Positions 43,607 through 54,875 of a stretch of DNA of 64,000 nucleotides are shown here, piece by piece (within the stretch, counting starts at the first letter, position 1; each line of letters starts with the position of its first letter). The stretch comes from Rhizophagus irregularis. Taxonomy: Eukaryota > Glomeromycota > Glomeromycetes > Glomerales > Glomeraceae. The position numbers and the translations under genes are program-made. Below the pieces are notes generated by a model. That model did not search any database. It was given only the letters and a program-made list of their open reading frames with translations, and was not told where the DNA came from. The DNA lies in NCBI RefSeq assembly GCF_026210795.1, contig NC_089452.1, positions 1,612,001 through 1,676,000 on the forward strand. The letters run 5' to 3'.

Positions 43607-44983
43607 CTAAGAATAATAATCAAATTTATTAATTACACCTTCTGCTTTATATTTTTCTATTAAATCAGAATATTCATCATTAATATCCATATTAAATTTT
43701 AATAATAAAGAATTTCTACCTTTCCAATTATCTAAAAATAATTTTAAAGAATCTAAATCAGGAGATACATAAGAATTATAAAATTTAAATTTATATAAAG
43801 TAATTGGAGATAATCTAATTAATAAATCAAATAAATTATTCCAATCAAATACTCTATCATCAGTGAGAATATTTAATTTAATTAAATATTTACAAGTAAT
43901 TAATAATTTTTCTAATTCAATAAGATTATTACTTTTAATTACTAAAGTAAGATATTTAAGATTTGAACAATTATGATAAATAACTTGAATAATTCTTTTA
44001 TTATCATTCTCACTATGATAAGTATAATCAATTTTTATTTCATCAAGAGAACCACTTGTATTTTCAATTAAATTTGTTATAGGTTTGATTGGAACATATC
44101 TTGCTTTTAAAATTTGTAAAAAAGGTAAAGATAAATTTTCCAAACAATTCCATTGATAATGACGACTACCAAGACAACTACAATCCAATTCTAATCTTAT
44201 TAAATAAATAAAAGATGAAAGAATCATTAAAGTAGGTTGTTTAGTTATCTTAAGATAACGTATAGTATTTGAATGTTTCATTAAAGATTTTTCAAGAATT
44301 TTATGAAATGGTTCATAATTAATATGAATATAAAAGTCATATTTAATTAATAAACGAACATTAATTAAATTTGTAGGAATATCAATTAATTTAATAATAT
44401 CACAATTATTATTATTCTCATCAATAATAAGTTCCAATTCTTTAATTGATTTACAAATTTTTGATAAACCATCCAAAACATTATCACCTATATTGGAACT
44501 ACAACTAAGAAATACAATATTTGAAAAACAATTTTGAAACCCAGGGAAAAGATTTATTTGATAATTAAATTGTTTAGGTATATAAAGATGAGTAAATTTT
44601 GTATTTTCATTAATAAGAAGATTGATTATTTCTAATTGAATGATTAATGTATCATTATTAATAATCTTTTTGATTTCTATTAAATTTAAATGTTTACAAT
44701 AACTAACGTAATTGAATAAAGGTTTCTTATATGAAAAATTAAAGTATTGACCTAATTTATTTTTTGATTCATCCGATAAATTCGAATTAATTAAATTTAA
44801 TAATAATTCTCTTTTTCGTAATTTACAACCATTCTTTAAGAATTTCCATGGGTCTTTCCATAAAATTGGAATAATTGTTTCACACCATGTTTTATCAACA
44901 AAAAGACAAGAATAAAGAGTTTCTTTATTATCTTGTAATTCTTGAAATATTAAATAAAGGATGTCTTTGTATAGTTTGGGCAT
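43607..44983 (-). CDS. F-box protein
   Basis: Single-exon F-box protein, 458 residues, a little shorter than the tandem group. The F-box spans about residues 3-48 (LYKDILYLIFQELQ, VDKTWCETIIPILWKDPW). The body has the family's leucine-rich segments (LSCSSNIGDNVLDGLSKICK, NCSNLKYLTLVIKS, CKYLIKLNILTD) and the block NWKGRNSLLLKF. It ends YKAEGVINKFDYYS without the DFEW tail. It stands alone, far from the main array. Its upstream sequence has GTTTGTGAAATGTCGTAC (about 45089-45106), a diverged form of the conserved promoter block. Presumed SCF receptor (family inference). Confidence 0.92.
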   Translation of the reverse strand: MPKLYKDILYLIFQELQDNKETLYSCLFVDKTWCETIIPILWKDPWKFLKNGCKLRKRELLLNLINSNLSDESKNKLGQYFNFSYKKPLFNYVSYCKHLNLIEIKKIINNDTLIIQLEIINLLINENTKFTHLYIPKQFNYQINLFPGFQNCFSNIVFLSCSSNIGDNVLDGLSKICKSIKELELIIDENNNNCDIIKLIDIPTNLINVRLLIKYDFYIHINYEPFHKILEKSLMKHSNTIRYLKITKQPTLMILSSFIYLIRLELDCSCLGSRHYQWNCLENLSLPFLQILKARYVPIKPITNLIENTSGSLDEIKIDYTYHSENDNKRIIQVIYHNCSNLKYLTLVIKSNNLIELEKLLITCKYLIKLNILTDDRVFDWNNLFDLLIRLSPITLYKFKFYNSYVSPDLDSLKLFLDNWKGRNSLLLKFNMDINDEYSDLIEKYKAEGVINKFDYYS

Positions 44984-45088
44984 TCTTCTTTTTCTTAAAA
45001 AAAAAAGGAAAAAAAAATAAAAATGAAAAAATGAAAAAAAAAAAAATTATTTTTTTTACAAAAACGGTAATTAAATGTTAGTATAAAT

Positions 45089-45106
45089 GGTTTGTGAAAT
45101 GTCGTA
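45089..45106 (-). promoter_or_regulatory. diverged F-box promoter block
   Basis: GTTTGTGAAATGTCGTAC resembles the GTTTGTGAAACATTGTACG block of the tandem genes and lies about 105-125 bp upstream of the start at 44983. The similar GGTGAAATGTTGTACCAC follows at about 45125-45142. Confidence 0.4.
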
Positions 45107-45142
45107 CATTTTTTACAAATGATTGGTGAAATGTTGTACCAC

Positions 45143-45706
45143 ATTTTTAACTTTTCATATCAAAATGATCATCAATGACAAATTATGGTGAAATGATAAT
45201 TTTAAGGAACGGAACGGAAAATCCTAAATAGTGTCTTATTGGCTCGTTAGATAATTTAAACGTAAAATAATATAATTTCGACCACAAATTATACTATTTA
45301 ACACATAATTAAATCAAATACGATCAATTTTAATTCTTTCTAATAAATATAAACATTTCTTTATAAAGTATAATTTGTAAAATACAAATTATATTTACTT
45401 AGACTTTAAATGATTAACTTTATCCTATATTTATCACTAGCGTCGTAACTAGATTTTTACGCTAACTACGTAATATTTTCTACGTACGTCGGTACATGAA
45501 CTATTGTTGATTAATTTTTTTTAGTATTTTCTATTTTAAATTTTTTTTCTTTTTTTTCTGCATTTTATTTCCTAAATGTCATTTCATCTTCTTTATCTTG
45601 TATTGCTTTATATCTTCTTTTATCATCCTTTGTTCTTTTCTTTTCTATTTCATCTACCCATTACATCTTTATACCTATTATATCAAATAGTGATTTAGAA
45701 AAGCTC
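45143..45706. other. intergenic
   Basis: No gene is clear. A Lys/Glu-rich minus-strand stretch at about 45590-45660 could be the decayed tail of the heat-shock-like fragment next to it. Confidence 0.3.
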
Positions 45707-45928
45707 TTAGGAAGTTTCAGCTGTGATATCATCTGATTTTACATTCGGTGGTAATGAGATACTACGAATGAAACAACCATAACTACGTTCTTGGATATTA
45801 ACGTTCATTAAAGGAACAAAGATATTATTTTCACGGCTAGAATGAATATTACCACGTCTAGCTACGTTCAATCTATTGAAAATATGACTAATTTTAGTTT
45901 GATTAAACATTTTGTACTGATTGTTCAA
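45707..45928 (-). pseudogene. small heat-shock protein (Hsp20) fragment
   Basis: The 73-codon frame ends with QERSYGCFIRSISLPPNVKS and DDITAE. This matches the later half of the alpha-crystallin domain of Hsp20 chaperones (E-R-x-Y-G-x-F-x-R-x-I-x-L-P, then the I-x-A strand). The first half of the domain and the final strand with its I-x-I motif are missing. Upstream residues (MNNQYKMFNQTKISHIF) do not resemble Hsp20. It is most likely a remnant of a host chaperone gene; a recent short derivative gene is less likely. Confidence 0.5.
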
Positions 45929-45929
45929 T

Positions 45930-46901
45930 TGAAAATATTGATGTCTTTGAATCTACATTCTAAAATAATACCAATTTTATTAAAGATGTATTTACATTTC
46001 AAACTTACTGCTATCAATTTATAATAAATTATTTTTCAAAATTATACGAATTTCACGAACATAACATCGGTATTCCATCACGAGGTATAATTTTGGTTTA
46101 TTCCCCGGAATTTACAAAAATTTCGGCTGAAATGGAACCATCATCATTTGAAGTATAGTAATAACAAATATGTTATTGACAAAGCAGATACATAATTAAT
46201 ATTTTATCAGTTTACAATTGATAACTTTTATTAATCAATATTAAAAGGTCCTAAATTCTACAACCTAATTGTTTTAATAAAACATTAAAATCAAAATTTA
46301 CAATTGTATTATTAAATTTATTTCATTATAGTACAGCACAGTTTAGTATTTAATTACTAGATAATAAGAAAATAATATTAGTATAATCCTGTACTGGTAT
46401 ACCCTTATGAATTATTTTTAATTACGACTTGCTTGTAAACAAAATTTATGTTTTATCGTATTCGTTCAGTACTAGACGCAGAATTTTACGACGATTATTG
46501 GAAAATAAATGGTAATATCAATAGTAAAAAACTTTATTTCAATTTTCTAGATTCTCCTAAAATTAATGATTTATTTTTTCTTCTGGAGGAACGAACAATG
46601 CGCAGTTTTCATTAACGTGAAAATCAACGATTTACAAAATATATACGTTATTTATAATAATATATTAATATTAAAAATGTCAAAATTTGATGTGCTTTAT
46701 TATTTGATTTAATTTAGTATAGAATCATTAAAAAAATCCACAGCCATGAAATCATAACAGATCAATGAATTGGAAAAAAATGATCCGAAATAGGGTATCA
46801 ATGATCGGAATAACTTCCACCATTGGTTAAAATATTCCTTATTAGTAAAACAAATAAAAAATAATAAAAAAATATATATCAAGTGAAATTAATTTTCGAA
46901 A
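45930..46901. other. intergenic, no gene seen
   Basis: A+T-rich sequence without a coding frame. It is the upstream region of the decayed kinase at 46902. Confidence 0.4.
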
Positions 46902-48028
46902 ATGACCCAATGGAAACTCTATTTAAATAAATTAAATATCTCAAATGGAGACTCCGCCAAACATTTTCATATTGTAAACCTTTTATTGAGGAATCATGGT
47001 GTAACAATTGTGACTCACTTAGAACTAATGATGGAAGGATGGACCAGTGGAAATTCGGACGTTGACAAGTTTATAAAAGATACAATATATAATACAAGAA
47101 AAGATGGTTCTTGAATGGTTTCATTTGATAGATTTATAGATATAAAAGAAATTGATGAAGGTGGATTTTCCAAAGTATATTCTGCAATATGGACAGATGG
47201 TAAATCAAAATTAGTACGTTTTTATAATGTTATTATTAATTTAATTATTATATTTTTATTAATGATAATTTATTTAAAAATTATAGCTTAAAATACATTG
47301 GAATACGTTTAAAGAATATGGATTAACATTGTACGGAATAACTAATAATCCGGATACTAAAAAATTTATGATGATGATTATACAATTTACTGATAAAGGA
47401 AGTTTGTGAAATCGTCTTTCAAATAATTTTAACAATATTTTATGAATAGATAAAATTGACTGCGTCAAATATCAATAAACCTTAATGAAATTACATATTT
47501 TCATAGTGAAAATATCTTACAAGCTGATGAGGTTATATCTTATATTTCAGATTTTGGATTATCAGGACTAGCAAATGAACAAATATCAGATGATAAAGTA
47601 TATGTAGTAACGCCATTCATATATTGCACCAGAAGTCTTAATAGAGAATCATATACATCACCGTCCGATATTTATAGTCTAGGTGTAGTTATGGCTGAAT
47701 TACCATCAGGAAAACTATCATTTTACAATAAAAAAACTTAGCAATATGTAGTGGACTAAGACCAGAATTTGGAAAGGGAACTTCTGAATGTTATAAGAAA
47801 TTAGCTTATAAACGTATGAATTCTAATTCAATTGAAAGACCACCAGCTAAAGGATTAAAATAAATATTTCAATTTTTGTATAGCTCGATTGTAAATTCTC
47901 TAGAATATTGTGGTTATAAAGGAAAAGAAATTAAAGCAGCATTTGAAGAAGCTAAAGAAATATCAAACATCTCAACTTTATATGACGCTATATATACTAG
48001 TAGAGCTTTTGCATATAGAAATTTATGA
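46902..48028 (+). pseudogene. decayed TKL-like kinase
   Basis: A degraded paralogue of the kinase at 28794. The N-terminus (WTSGNSDVDKFIKDTIYN) is followed by a stop. After a frame change come VSFDRFIDIKEIDEGGFSKVY, an intron position equivalent to that of the intact gene (about 47212-47286), and YGITNNPDTKKFMMMIIQF. Later pieces are ISDFGLSGLANEQ, YTSPSDIYSLGVVMAELPSG and GYKGKEIKAAFEEAKEI, ending in YTSRAFAYRNL. The glycine loop has lost its first glycine (DEGGF). The catalytic HKDFHSGNIL is reduced to HSENIL, and several stops and frame changes occur along its length. It cannot make an active kinase. Confidence 0.85.
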
Positions 48029-49549
48029 TATAGCGAATATTAGGCGTGATACGGATTTTGATATATGAAAAAAATTAACAAATTTTTTCTGATTTTTTTT
48101 ACGAATATAATGAAGAATTGTTGTTTATACTGATTTATTTTCAAAATTTACGAATATACCAAAGAATTTTTGCGAAATAAACTTACTATAAAGAACTAAC
48201 ATTTTCTCACTGTAACAACACATAAAATTAATAAGTAATGAATACGCTCATAACTTACTGCTGTTTTTTTACTCTAGCTATTTTTAAAAATGCTGAAAGT
48301 CCATCCTGTAAAACCTATAATAAATAATAGTAATAAGCAACTTAATGAATTTCATAGGAAACATAAACCACCCATAACGGCACAAAAGGAAAAAATTTGT
48401 TTGAAAAAATTTCTACTCTATCTTCAAAAATATTCATATAGTGATATAACAAAATTTCATGTTAAAATTTTAAATTCGCGTAATTTATTCATGTAAAATT
48501 AAAATAATAATTTTTAACGAACTATTCAGTAAATTCATTATAGTGATTAGTAATATGCCGAATATTCGCTATGATATACCAAATATTTCGTCGAATTTTT
48601 GAAAAAAATTTAAAAATTTACAATTTCACATTTACCGTATAGTAAGTAATACAAATTTCGGGGTTCCTTCAATGTTCATAATATTATTATCTTTTCCCTA
48701 CGGATAATAGTATGAAATATCTTATATTTCTTTCATTTACCATATTTAATAGACAAAGTTCATTTAACTAATCATACAATATTATTATTCGTATCCACCT
48801 TGATTTTCATTAATTAAAAATATTTTAATTCGTGATCCGGATGTCGATCAGTGAAAATTCGTAAATAATAAGAATCTGCCGTCGCCACAAAGACAAGTCA
48901 TTTTTTAATTTTCATCGGAAGGGAAATTAATAATGCATTCGAAAGCTGTGGTTTTCTGCTATAAAATACTGCGTAACATTTTCATTTTGTTATACTTGAT
49001 GCAATGATACCTTATCCACAAAAATGCCAATTAAATGAATTTCATTAATGATCTACAAAATTTCGCCCCATTTTTTGATAGTAATTTTCACTGATTTATA
49101 GCCGGATCTCGAATTAATTAAAATTTTTATTTCAAACTAATTTATTTTTGATATAATTTGGCAATGATTTTTCTATTTTTTTCTATTTATAGGCTTATTG
49201 CTATTTATTTTTTTAAAAATACAGAAAAAAATTTATATGATCTACATTACCGATAATTTTACTTCGCATTTTTATTTTAACCATTTCGGGTTAGATTTAT
49301 TTTTTATAATGATCAGCTGCTGCTTACGAATTTTCTTTGATACAAAAATAGTAATTTTTGTATACAATAGTAGTACAAATAGTAATACAAATAAGTAATA
49401 CAATTATACAAATGTGCGCAATTTGTCGAACTTCGTTCAATTCATAATTTTTTTCTTTTCCCCATAATAATTCTGAAATTTATTTTGAGTAACGTAGTTA
49501 TTTATTTATATAACTAAAATTAAAATTATAATCCACAGCTCAATTTAAT
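48029..49549. other. intergenic, no gene supported
   Basis: Open frames at 48290-48496 and 49198-49398 have no recognisable motif. Similar words (GAATATTAGGCGTGATACGG, GCCGAATATTCGCTATGATA) near 48039 and 48558 hint at a degraded duplication. Nothing else is seen. Confidence 0.35.
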
Positions 49550-51331
49550 ATGAATGAAACCCCAAAAAATTTATGGAAGAGTACTGATTTAAGTGAATAT
49601 CAGGTAATGGCAATTTAATATTTTTAATAATTATAATTATTTTATTGAATTTTTGTAGTTAAAAATATCAATAATTTTTTGTCTATTAAAAGCTCCATGT
49701 TACAATTCCTACTATTGATTTAACTATTGAATCAGAAAATGTAGATGAAAGATTAGTTTATATAAGAGATTTAGAAAAAAGAAAACAAGCATATGGAATA
49801 TGTGGAGAATGTAAAGAACCTGGCACAGGATACAAATGGTGTCAATCTTGTAATGCTAAAAGATTTAAAGATAACTTTAAAAATTGGACTAGTGGAAATA
49901 AAGATCTTGATGAATTTATACAGCAATCACAACTTAATGCTGTATATCATAAAAAATATCTTGAATGGATACCTTTTGAAAAATTTCAAAATATCACTTA
50001 TATTGCGGAAGGTGGTTTTGGTAAGATTTATTCAGCTGAATGGCCTGAAGGATATATTTATTATTGGGATATTGAAAATCAAAAATGGTATAGAGAGCAA
50101 AATGATAAATATGCATTGAAAAGTTTGAATAATTCTTCTGATATATGTTCAGATTTTTTAAATGAGGTAATTTAAACTTACTCTGTCTTATATATAAAGA
50201 TTGTTATTTGTATTTATTTATAATAAAATTTTTCCTTTTTAATGATAATTAGATTAAATCTCATCTTCAGATTTATCTTAATGATATTGTTCAATGTTTT
50301 GGTATTACTCAAGATCCAAATAATAAAGAGTATATGATGGTTATAAGATATTGTTATGATGGAAATTTGAGAAATTATTTAAATAAATCTGAAGATTATA
50401 TCAATTATAAATCAAAAATTGATCAATTACAACAAATTGCAAGAGGACTTTTAGATATTCATAATGCTGAAAAAGTTCACAAAGATTTTCATTCAGGTAA
50501 TATATTATTTGGTCCTACATATATAAGTGATTTAGGAATGTGTCAACCAGCAAATATAAAGCAAACAGTTAAAGAAAAAGGAATTTATGGAGTATTACCA
50601 TATATGGCACCAGAAGTTTTACGTGGACAACAATATACAAAAGCAGCAGATATTTACTCATTTGGAATAATAATGAACGAATTTCTTTCTGAAGAAATTC
50701 CTTTTAATGATATTCCTCATGATGAATTTTTAGCTATTAAAATATGTATAGGACTTAGACCAACAATTTCTAATGACATACCAAAGATACTTACAGATTT
50801 GATAATAAAATGTTGGGATGCTGAAATAAAAAACAGACCAACCACTAAAGAATTGCATCAACTATTAAAAAAATGGGATGATGGAATTTTAGAACTTGAA
50901 GAAGGTGGTGCCAATAGTCAAAATAGTGAAATTTATTTTCAAATAGAAGAATGTGATAAAATTAGAGAAGAAAAATTCAAAAACAGGTCAAATGAAGATA
51001 AATCCAAAAGCTTCAAAACGCATCCACAAGCAATTTATACTAGTAGACTTTTAAATTTCAAAAATCTTCCAATACCAGTAAATTTTTCAGATTTATCATC
51101 TTTTAAATTCGATTTAGGTAATTAAATTTAATTTTGTTTTATCATATAATCCATATTACATTATTAATGTTGTTTCTATTTTTAATAGACACTAGTTATA
51201 CTGCTCAATCAACATCAGCAAATCCAAGTAAGTATTCCCTTTATATTATAATTATTTTATTATTTATTAACGTTTAAATACTATAAATACATAATACAGT
51301 TTCAGAATGCTTAGATTGCGAAATTAAGTGA
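49550..51331 (+). CDS. TKL-like protein kinase with N-terminal four-cysteine motif
   Basis: Exons by splice signals: 49550-49603, 49693-50166, 50253-51117, 51189-51227 and 51300-51331. All introns are GT-AG, 71-89 bp. The N-terminal part has CGEC and CQSC ten residues apart, which could bind zinc, then WTSGNKDLDEFI as in related kinases. Kinase domain: EGGFGKIYS, Lys in YALKSL, HKDFHSGNIL, DLG in place of DFG (ISDLGMCQP), APEVL, and DIYSFGIIM. The glycine loop begins with Ala (AEGGFG). The tail after YTSRLLNFKNLP ends in NPISECLDCEIK by the two last small exons. If these are not spliced the frame stops at 51125. Catalytic Lys and Asp are present, so activity is likely. Family membership and cytosolic signalling are inferred. 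Confidence 0.87.
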
Positions 51332-53347
51332 ATTAGGTAAGTTGTAATTTTATTGATATTTTATATCTAATTTATTTTTTTTGAAATTTCCAAGATGATG
51401 AACATAATACTGAATGAAGTTTCTTTTTATATGAAAGTTGAAGTCAAATAGTTTAATCATATATTGAAGTTAGTTACTTCTATTTTTCTTTCATTTATAC
51501 TTTATTTATATAGAATATTCTTAAATATAAAATCCAATAAATCTATATGTACTATATATTATAAAAATCTATAAAGATTTTAAACATAAAACTGTAATAC
51601 AATAAGTATATTTGCAACTGCAAATATTCCGCTCAATGTGTCTTTGCTCAATGATAATTGTTATAAATTCTTGGTGAAATTTCATTTATTATATCATTTT
51701 ATGTGTAATAAAATAAATGGTTTTGGTTAATACTTAAGGTAGTTAGATCAGGTTAACTAAAATTCATTTTTTTTTTTTGAGATGAAAATGATTGCGATTA
51801 ATCACATGATATTCTATCAAATTATATAAGCGTTAATAAGCAAACATGTTATTTTTTTTCTTCACTTTTGATTTCCGCAATTAACCTAATTGATTTTTAT
51901 TCGTAATATAAATCCTAATCTTTCACAATAAATTAAATAATTTATGTTTATTTTATCAATGATTATTAAATATCAACTACCTCCATTCAAATCATTCCAC
52001 CACATTTACTTTTGCATTTTTTGCATTTAAAAAAAAAAAAGATTTGAATGGAGATTTAGCCCTTTAGAAAATGGATATGCTTTAATCTGTAAATAACAAC
52101 AAATAAATAATAGTTAGGAGTAGCAATATCATAGGACCGAATGATTGGATGAAAATGGGCCATGTAGTAGTAATTTTCACCAATCAATGAAGGTCTTTGT
52201 GACCGATATAGCCCACATCTAATAATGGTGTTATCGTTTGACATTTTTGATCATGCATTAATTAATAACATCATAAATAAGCTTTATTTAGCTTACTATA
52301 AATTTCATTTTTATGCTATTTTTAATCCACTTTATTAGCTTTTCCTGCAAAATATTCATTTACACCATATTTTTTACTTCACTTTATTATATCAATCATG
52401 CGTTATTGCTATGTTTAATAAAAATATTAGTCTATGAAAATCTGCATGATCCTATTGGGCTGAACGATAATATTATTTATTAATCATAGTGCGGGCAACG
52501 TTTACTACTCGTAATACAAATTTACTCGAATCCTATGATTAATAATTACTATTTTTTTGGTTAAATTAAATTCACTGGTCAATATTTGAGAATTATCTAT
52601 CGGATTAGTGTCAATATCAATATCAATAGACAAAAGTATCAATAGAATCAAAAAATGAACTTATATATAATAATAACCAAATAGATATATATAGTAGATA
52701 TAATAGGTTTTTGTTAATATTACCAATATTAACATTATTTGCATTTACATGAATGACTGAGCATTATGTAAATATGAATAATTTATTTATATTTTAGACA
52801 AAGCAAGATCAATTCATCATATTTATAATTATTCATTATATGGCGAAATAAAATGATCCCAAATTTGAGTTATTAACTAAACGTTCGTATTCCTCTTCTC
52901 AGAAGAAAAACTTTATCAAAATTAACCAATTTCAGCTGCTTGCAAAATAAAAAGATTAATTTGCGATCTGTGAGCCTACTGCAAAGAATTCATTGATGAT
53001 TTCGGTGCAAATTTATATCGATCATTAGTAATTTTTTTCTGATATCCCTTAAAATAATGCTCTTTACGAGTTTACGTGAACCCATTCAACAACAACATAT
53101 TTTAATACATAATAGTTACACATGATTTTTCACTTTTATTTGACATTCCCATTTTCTGCAGGTCTTTTGCAGTTGACTCGTGGATCACGAATTAAAAAAT
53201 ATTTATTTTATTAGTTTGTATTGATGGTTTTATATTTGTTTTATATTATTTTTATTATTATTACTATATCCATATTTTGTTGGATGAAAGTTTCTTCTTA
53301 AAGCTTTTCATGATTTATTTTCATAATTACAGTAAGTGCTTGATGTA
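51332..53347. other. long intergenic stretch
   Basis: No convincing gene. A 62-codon minus-strand frame at 52056-52244 (MSNDNTIIRCGLYRSQ...) has fairly normal composition and might be a small gene or exon. It lacks a recognisable motif, so I do not annotate it. Repeated TCAATATCAATA words occur at about 52611-52630. Confidence 0.35.
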
Positions 53348-53642
53348 ATGTCTATGCAATACAATGAATTTCACGATAAGGTCAACCTTATTTATAGAAA
53401 GAAAATCTTTTGAAATATAAATGTAGCGGATCTTTTGTATATAGAATCAATACAATAATCTTGTACTGATTTCTTGTAATCAGACAGGAAGATTAAATAC
53501 AGCAAGAAGAACAAGAACAAGATTTTATCAATCCTGCTATTTTGTTCTTCAATTAAATAATCTTGAACATGACCAAATGATTATTCAAGTAGTTCATCAG
53601 CTGCAAACAATAATCAAAGAATGTATGTCTTCATCCAATTAG
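53348..53642 (+). pseudogene. remnant of an unknown coding sequence
   Basis: Two stretches look coding but sit in different frames. The first is 53348-53413 (MSMQYNEFHDKVNLIYRKKI...). The second is a 65-codon frame at 53448-53642, with RRTRTRFYQSCYFVLQLNNL and HDQMIIQVVHQLQTIIKE. The second part has balanced composition unlike the surrounding DNA and ends in a stop at 53642. It may be a last exon (TATATAG precedes it) or the tail of a broken gene. I do not recognise the family. Confidence 0.4.
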
Positions 53643-53939
53643 TCAAATTAATTCACCAGCGTAAGCATACTTTAAAATAACTGACATATTTTTTTTTTTA
53701 TTAAAATCATTTGAATAAATAATGCTTATATTAAATTATTTTAATTATTCATTTTAAATCATTTCAAAAATAATTGGGACAACATTTGGTTTATTAACCA
53801 AATTATATTATTTTTCTTTGTAATCTAAAGCACTGACTAATAGTTATTCTTTCAGCATAAACCGTATACAACTTTTTTTCTTTTAAAAAATGACATTAAT
53901 ATTTATTTATATAGCAATTAGGTTTGACGTATCGGTGTA

Positions 53940-54873
53940 TATGTTGTGCGTCAAGTGTTGATTTGCGTCAGATGCAGCCGACGTGCGTCAGAAGTAGATT
54001 GATACCTGACGCGCGTCACTTGTGATATAAAATATGCAAAATTAAGTTATAATTAAATTAAAATTTTCAAACTTAAACTAAATTTCTTTATTAAATAAGT
54101 TTATTAATCTTGTTAAAAAATATGTAAACCTGTAATATTAAATTGATTAGACTCAGTTTCATGGAAAACACTTCATTCAAAATATTAATAAATTACAAGT
54201 TTTTCAAGTAAATTTACAATATTTAATTAAACATAGATTAAATGGCCATAAAATTTTCACAATATGTGTAATTTATTGTAACAAACAAATTTACTTACGG
54301 AATAAAAGATAATTTTATTAGTAAAAAAAATTTTTTACTATAGGAGAACTTTATTGTGTGTTTCAAGTGACGCGCGTCAAGTGTCGATTTGCGTCAGATG
54401 CAGCCGACGTGCGTCAGACGTAGATTGATACCTGACGCGCGTCACTTGTGATATAAAATATGCAAAATTAAGTTATAATTAAATTAAAATTTTCAAACTT
54501 AAACTAAATTTCTTTATTAAATAAGTTTATTAATCTTGTTAAAAAATATATAACCCTGTAATATTAAATTGATTAGACTCAGTTTCATGGAAAACACTTC
54601 ATTCAAAATATTAATAAATTACAAGTTTTTTCAAGTAAATTTACAATATTTAATTAAACATAGATTAAATAGCCATAAAATTTCACAATATGTGTAATTT
54701 ATTGTAACAAACAAATTTACTTACGTAATAAAAAATAATTTTATTAGTAAAAAAAATTTTTTTACTATAGGAGAACTTTATTGTGTGATTCAAGTGACGC
54801 GCGTCAAGTATCAATTTACATCTGACGCACGTCAGCTGCATCTGACGCAAATCGACACTTGACGCACAACATA
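53940..54873. mobile_element. 0.93-kb element with duplicated GC-palindromic core
   Basis: Inverted ends of about 50 bp: the left reads TATGTTGTGCGTCAAGTGTT, then GATTTGCGTCAGATGCAG. The reverse complement of the right matches with two differences. Flanking TA on both sides suggests a TA target. Inside, a 426-bp unit is repeated in tandem (53948-54373 and 54374-54800). Each unit begins with GCGTCAAGTGT, TTGCGTCAGATGCAGC, CGACGTGCGTCAGA and CCTGACGCGCGTCACTTG. The TGACGCGCGTCA motif is a perfect 12-bp palindrome. No open frame. The superfamily is uncertain; Tc1/mariner is possible from the TA. Confidence 0.75.
53948..54800. repeat. two tandem copies of a 426-bp unit
   Basis: The copies are nearly identical, including a long A+T part with AAATATGCAAAATTAAGTTA and an A-run/T-run dyad near each end (about 54329 and 54752). 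High identity implies a recent duplication. A partial third start follows at 54801. Confidence 0.9.
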
Positions 54874-54875
54874 TA

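Noticed and set aside
52056-52244. 62-codon minus-strand frame with fairly normal composition
   Set aside because: No recognisable motif, splice context or promoter; left as a remark in the intergenic entry.
53400-53640. Possible long-terminal-repeat fragment
   Set aside because: No paired repeat, primer-binding site or matching end could be found; the segment looks coding instead.
53940-54873. CRISPR-like array because of regularly spaced GC-rich palindromes
   Set aside because: The spacers are copies of one another and the unit is 426 bp long inside inverted ends; it is a duplicated element core in a eukaryotic genome.
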